The notes beneath the pieces are model-generated. The model made no database searches, was not told where the DNA came from, and was given only the letters and a program-made list of their open reading frames with translations. DNA of 17,363 nt from Minisyncoccota bacterium (GTDB lineage Bacteria; Patescibacteriota; Minisyncoccia; Moranbacterales; GCA-2747515), in NCBI GenBank assembly GCA_938034715.1, contig CALHMM010000052.1, positions 1 to 17,363 of the forward strand, given 5' to 3'. Shown here in pieces: positions 14,090 through 17,363 of this stretch. The position numbers and the translations under genes were made by a program. Every line of letters starts with the position of its first letter. Position 1 is the stretch's first letter.

Positions 14090-16207
14090 ATGGAAAAGAA
14101 AACATGGAGTCTGGATATAGCGGGGCGGACCATGACCTTTGAGACTGGTCATTGGGCAAAACAAGCAAACGGAGCAGTGAGTGTACGCTACGGTGACACA
14201 CAAATGCTCGCAACTAGCACGATGAGCGCTGGAATCGGCTTTGTAACGCACTATTTCCCTCTAATGGTTGATTATGAAGAGAGATACTATGCCGCAGGAA
14301 AGATAAAAGGATCACGTTTTATAAAGCGTGAAGGACGTCCGAGTGATGAGGCAATTCTTACAGGAAGAGTAGTCGATCGGACAATTCGCCCTCTTTTCAA
14401 TAAAAGGATGCGAAACGATACGCAAGTAACTGTTACGGCACACTCTTTTGATCATGAGAATGATCCCGACGTAATCAGCGTAATCGCAGCAAGTGCAGCC
14501 CTACATTTGAGCGACATTCCTTGGAATGGTCCTGTAGCTGCTGTTCGAGTAGGGATGATAGATGGACAGATTGTCATAAACCCGACTAAGACACAACAGC
14601 TCGAGAGTAAGCTCAACCTTACACTTGCTGGCACAGCGACAAAAATCAACATGATCGAAGCGGCTGCACAGGAAATTTCTGACGCTGATCTACAACGCGC
14701 CTTTGAGGCAGGTCATGCAGTGATCAAGGAGATCGCCGGCTTTATAGAAAGTATGCGCACTGAAGCTGGTAAGGACAAGTCAGAGCCGACACTGCTTGCC
14801 ATGGACGACGATGTTGAACAAATGATGGCACAGATGATCAAAGATACTCAAATCGAACCAGCTCTCTATGGAACAAAGAAGGAAATTGCTTCAAAAACCA
14901 AGGAAGTGCGTGACGCAGTAAAAGAAGAAATTGAGCAAATACTCATCGAGCAAAAAGGTGAGGTGCCAAATCTCTTCAAAGACACATTTGAATTGCTTTT
15001 CGATGAGATTTGTGATGAAATCATTCACAAAAACATCCTACAGTCAGGGAAAAGGCCAGATCACAGGAAGCTAGATGAAATTAGACCTATTGCATGCGAA
15101 GTAGGTGTACTTCCTAGACCGCACGGAAGTGCTGTATTTACACGCGGAGAAACACAAGCACTAACGGTTACTACCCTTGGTTCGCCAGGAGATCATCAAA
15201 TCATTGATACGATGGAAGTTGATGTAAAAAAGCACTACATCCACCATTACAACTTTCCCGCATATTCTGTAGGCGAAGTACGTCCAAATCGCGGTCCTGG
15301 ACGACGTGAAATCGGTCATGGTGCTCTCGCAGAAAAAGCACTTGTACCAGTTTTGCCAGATAAAGAAGATTTTCCATATACGATGCTACTCGTATCAGAG
15401 ATCATGGAATCAAACGGGTCGTCATCCATGGCTAGTACATGCGGCTCCACTCTATCACTCATGCATGCCGGAGTTCCAATTAAAAGGCCAGTGAGCGGCA
15501 TAGCAATGGGAATGATAGTGGGACAAGATGACGCATTTGAAGTGCTATCAGATATCCAGGGCGCAGAAGATCACTATGGAGACATGGACTTGAAGGTTGC
15601 TGGATCTGCTGACGGCATCACAGCCCTACAAATGGATGTAAAAGTTGATGGTGTGACGCTTGAGATGCTAAGCGCAGCTATTGCACAAGCAAATGTCGGT
15701 CGAGCTCATATTCTGAGTGAAATGCTCAAAACCATTGCAAAACCAAGCGCAGAAATGTCGCCACATGCTCCACGAATCATTACGATCTCGATAGATCCCG
15801 AGAGTATCAGGGATGTAATTGGAAAAGGCGGTGAGACAATTAACAAAATTATCGATGAAACGGGTGCTTCTATCGACATCGAAGACGACGGAAGCGTCTT
15901 TATTACTGCGCCGGACGGTGACGGAGGTGAGCGTGCAAAGCAATGGATTGAAAGTCTAACAAAACGAGTTGAAGCTGGAGAAGTCTATGATGGAGAAGTT
16001 GTCCGGCTTATGGAGTTCGGAGCGTTCGTCGAAATCCTACCAGGACAAGATGGGCTAGTACATATCTCCGAAATAGCGCACAAGCGAGTTGAGAAAGTAA
16101 CAGATGAGCTAAAAGTTGGTGACATGGTTCGAGTTAAAGTTAAAGAAATTGACGACAAAGGACGAATTAACCTATCTATCAAAGCGTTAATTGAAAAACA
16201 AGATTAA
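14090..16207 (+). CDS. pnp: Polyribonucleotide nucleotidyltransferase (PNPase)
   Basis: PNPase is a trimeric 3'-5' phosphorolytic exoribonuclease of mRNA decay. The start MEKKTWSLDIAGR at 14090 gives 705 residues, normal length; an in-frame ATG 8 codons upstream adds nothing conserved. Domains in order: RNase PH 1 (about 10-145, with SRFIKREGRPSDEAIL), helical domain (about 235-315), RNase PH 2 (about 320-545), KH (about 565-615, VIGKGGETI at 576-584), S1 (about 631-700). The active-site residues matching E. coli Asp486, Asp492 and Lys494 are Asp494, Asp500 and Lys502 in EDHYGDMDLK. Other conserved blocks are FTRGETQAL and SNGSSSMASTCGSTLSLM. No Shine-Dalgarno; upstream is CTGCAAAAAAAC. Confidence 0.98.
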   Translation: MEKKTWSLDIAGRTMTFETGHWAKQANGAVSVRYGDTQMLATSTMSAGIGFVTHYFPLMVDYEERYYAAGKIKGSRFIKREGRPSDEAILTGRVVDRTIRPLFNKRMRNDTQVTVTAHSFDHENDPDVISVIAASAALHLSDIPWNGPVAAVRVGMIDGQIVINPTKTQQLESKLNLTLAGTATKINMIEAAAQEISDADLQRAFEAGHAVIKEIAGFIESMRTEAGKDKSEPTLLAMDDDVEQMMAQMIKDTQIEPALYGTKKEIASKTKEVRDAVKEEIEQILIEQKGEVPNLFKDTFELLFDEICDEIIHKNILQSGKRPDHRKLDEIRPIACEVGVLPRPHGSAVFTRGETQALTVTTLGSPGDHQIIDTMEVDVKKHYIHHYNFPAYSVGEVRPNRGPGRREIGHGALAEKALVPVLPDKEDFPYTMLLVSEIMESNGSSSMASTCGSTLSLMHAGVPIKRPVSGIAMGMIVGQDDAFEVLSDIQGAEDHYGDMDLKVAGSADGITALQMDVKVDGVTLEMLSAAIAQANVGRAHILSEMLKTIAKPSAEMSPHAPRIITISIDPESIRDVIGKGGETINKIIDETGASIDIEDDGSVFITAPDGDGGERAKQWIESLTKRVEAGEVYDGEVVRLMEFGAFVEILPGQDGLVHISEIAHKRVEKVTDELKVGDMVRVKVKEIDDKGRINLSIKALIEKQD

Positions 16208-16247
16208 TGAGGTAATACAAGTTATTCTTTGATCAAAAAATATGGTA

Positions 16248-16283
16248 CTATAAAGGCACTGCGAATAAGTAGTGCCTTTATAG
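16248..16283 (+). terminator. Long hairpin after pnp, terminator-like
   Basis: A perfect 13-bp stem CTATAAAGGCACT/AGTGCCTTTATAG (16248-16260 and 16271-16283) with a 10-nt loop, 40 nt after the pnp stop. No U-tract follows, so it is atypical; it may terminate, protect the pnp mRNA 3' end, or be the target of RNA processing. Confidence 0.5.
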
Positions 16284-16325
16284 CACTCCTCAGAAATACA
16301 AATGATAAAATAAAAATCCATATTT

Positions 16326-17363
16326 ATGTTTGGAATAAAGAAAAAAAAGACAGAAGACAACATTACAATGACATCGACCGCTGATACTTCAAAGTTTCAG
16401 GTTCACACAATGGAGGATGACATAAATCAGATCAAAGGCGGAGGGGATAAAACGAATCAACAAAAAACAAATCAGACACAAAGCCCATTCTTTGATGGTA
16501 AATCACCTACGCCTTCTCCTACACCTACACCCACCGAAAAAGTTGCAGTGCCTCAGCAGAGTGCCGGAGCTGATAATGCAACCACTCAAGACAATCCATT
16601 CTTCGCTAAATCCGCAAAGGAAACAGCAACTCCGCCCGTCGATCTGCCAACGCCCAAGGATCCGCCAAAGATTGAGATTTCAGATAAAGGCATGGAAATT
16701 AATTCGCAGTCTCTCTCCAAGGAAATAAAGATCGATGGGGGAGAGTCTGTCTCAAAATCACCAGTAAACGACATTGAAGCAGAGATCGCCTCATTTGCAG
16801 GAAAGGAAAATTCTCAAACAGTTGAATCAGATGGAAAAATCACCACCTTCAGCCCATTGACGCAGACACCTAAGGAGATGTTTGAAGAAATGGGTGGTGA
16901 AGACAAAAATGCCAAGAAAGCCAAATCAAAGTCAAAGAGTAGCGGGGGCCTTAAGAAGATCCTAAAGTTACTAGTATCTCTCTTTTTACTAGCTCTCCTT
17001 GGCATTGGTGCATATTTTGGATACATGTATTTCAAAAGCCAGGACACATTAAGTCTGGAAGATAACCCAATTAACGATTTGATAAACCAAGACCAGGACC
17101 AAGAGCTAATCGACACAACCGAAGAGGAAGTTGATGACACGCAGATGAAAAAGTTTGCACTAGAATTCCCAAATTACATAGAGCTTACCGACGAGTTAGA
17201 CAGCAGTGATCAGTTCAGTCTTAAGTTAAGTGAGATAGCCCAGAGTTTGCCTGAGCAAAATACTACTGCACCGATCTCTTTTCTCATCACAGATCCCAAT
17301 GGGACCCCGCTCACACTTAACTCATTCGCAAAAATTACAAAAATGCAGTTGCCACAGGCAGTA
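16326..17363 (+). CDS. Single-TM protein with long disordered cytoplasmic part (3' end outside window)
   Basis: The frame starts at ATG 16326 (MFGIKKKKTEDN) and is open to the last base, 346 codons, with no stop in the window. Residues 1-205 are hydrophilic and low in order: Lys-rich start, Ser/Thr/Pro repeats (SPTPSPTPTPT at about 60-70), and two copies of a PFF motif (SPFFDGK about 53-59, NPFFAKS about 90-96). A Lys/Ser-rich basic patch (about 195-211) precedes one membrane helix at about 213-233 (LLVSLFLLALLGIGAYFGYMY). After it come an acidic linker (about 240-275) and the start of an apparently folded extracytoplasmic domain (KKFALEFPNYIELTDE..., ITDPNGTPLTLNSF). Family not recognised; the topology suggests a bitopic envelope protein. 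No Shine-Dalgarno is visible. Confidence 0.8.
   Translation, partial: MFGIKKKKTEDNITMTSTADTSKFQVHTMEDDINQIKGGGDKTNQQKTNQTQSPFFDGKSPTPSPTPTPTEKVAVPQQSAGADNATTQDNPFFAKSAKETATPPVDLPTPKDPPKIEISDKGMEINSQSLSKEIKIDGGESVSKSPVNDIEAEIASFAGKENSQTVESDGKITTFSPLTQTPKEMFEEMGGEDKNAKKAKSKSKSSGGLKKILKLLVSLFLLALLGIGAYFGYMYFKSQDTLSLEDNPINDLINQDQDQELIDTTEEEVDDTQMKKFALEFPNYIELTDELDSSDQFSLKLSEIAQSLPEQNTTAPISFLITDPNGTPLTLNSFAKITKMQLPQAV

Overview
The window looks like a piece of a Candidate Phyla Radiation (Patescibacteria, probably Parcubacteria-type) chromosome. This is inferred from the gene set and from the style of several proteins: a short TilS with no C-terminal extension, an archaeal-type cytidylate kinase, a four-domain S1, a UlaG-like metallo-beta-lactamase-fold protein, and many single-TM proteins of unknown function. 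It is AT-leaning and compact. None of the eleven gene starts visible in the window has a convincing Shine-Dalgarno sequence at normal spacing. I see no mobile elements, CRISPR arrays, rRNA or prophage; the window is mostly core information-processing genes with a few unrecognised proteins.

Layout: (1) 1-1680, + strand: the 3' part of an acidic helical protein, then a secreted protein of unknown function, closed by a hairpin terminator. (2) 1679-7186, - strand: a tRNA-Val(GAC) with its own promoter, a 260-nt non-coding stretch with nested inverted repeats, then (in transcription order, from the right) ribosomal protein S1, a cytidylate kinase-like P-loop kinase, TilS and FtsH. S1 has a strong promoter, a leader of about 200 nt with hairpins, and its own terminator. 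(3) 7228-11014, + strand: a degenerate MBL-fold protein, a small single-TM protein and DNA gyrase subunit A, ending in an intrinsic terminator. (4) 11106-12683, - strand: a DCC-type thiol-disulfide domain fused to a polytopic HTTM-like membrane domain. (5) 12678 to the end, + strand: rpsO, a NYN-domain putative ribonuclease, pnp (polynucleotide phosphorylase) and the start of a large single-TM protein that runs off the window.

Themes: much of the window concerns RNA and translation (S1, S15, PNPase, NYN nuclease, TilS, tRNA-Val). FtsH, the DCC/HTTM fusion, the secreted protein and the single-TM proteins belong to the envelope. The clearest new signals are regulatory. A self-complementary -35 hexamer TTGCAA is used, always with a 17-nt spacer, at three intergenic sites, and at one of them the same hexamer appears to serve two divergent promoters (rpsO and the membrane fusion). 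Other points are structured leaders before S1 and S15, an unusual C33 in tRNA-Val(GAC), and a possible structured RNA between ftsH and the tRNA.
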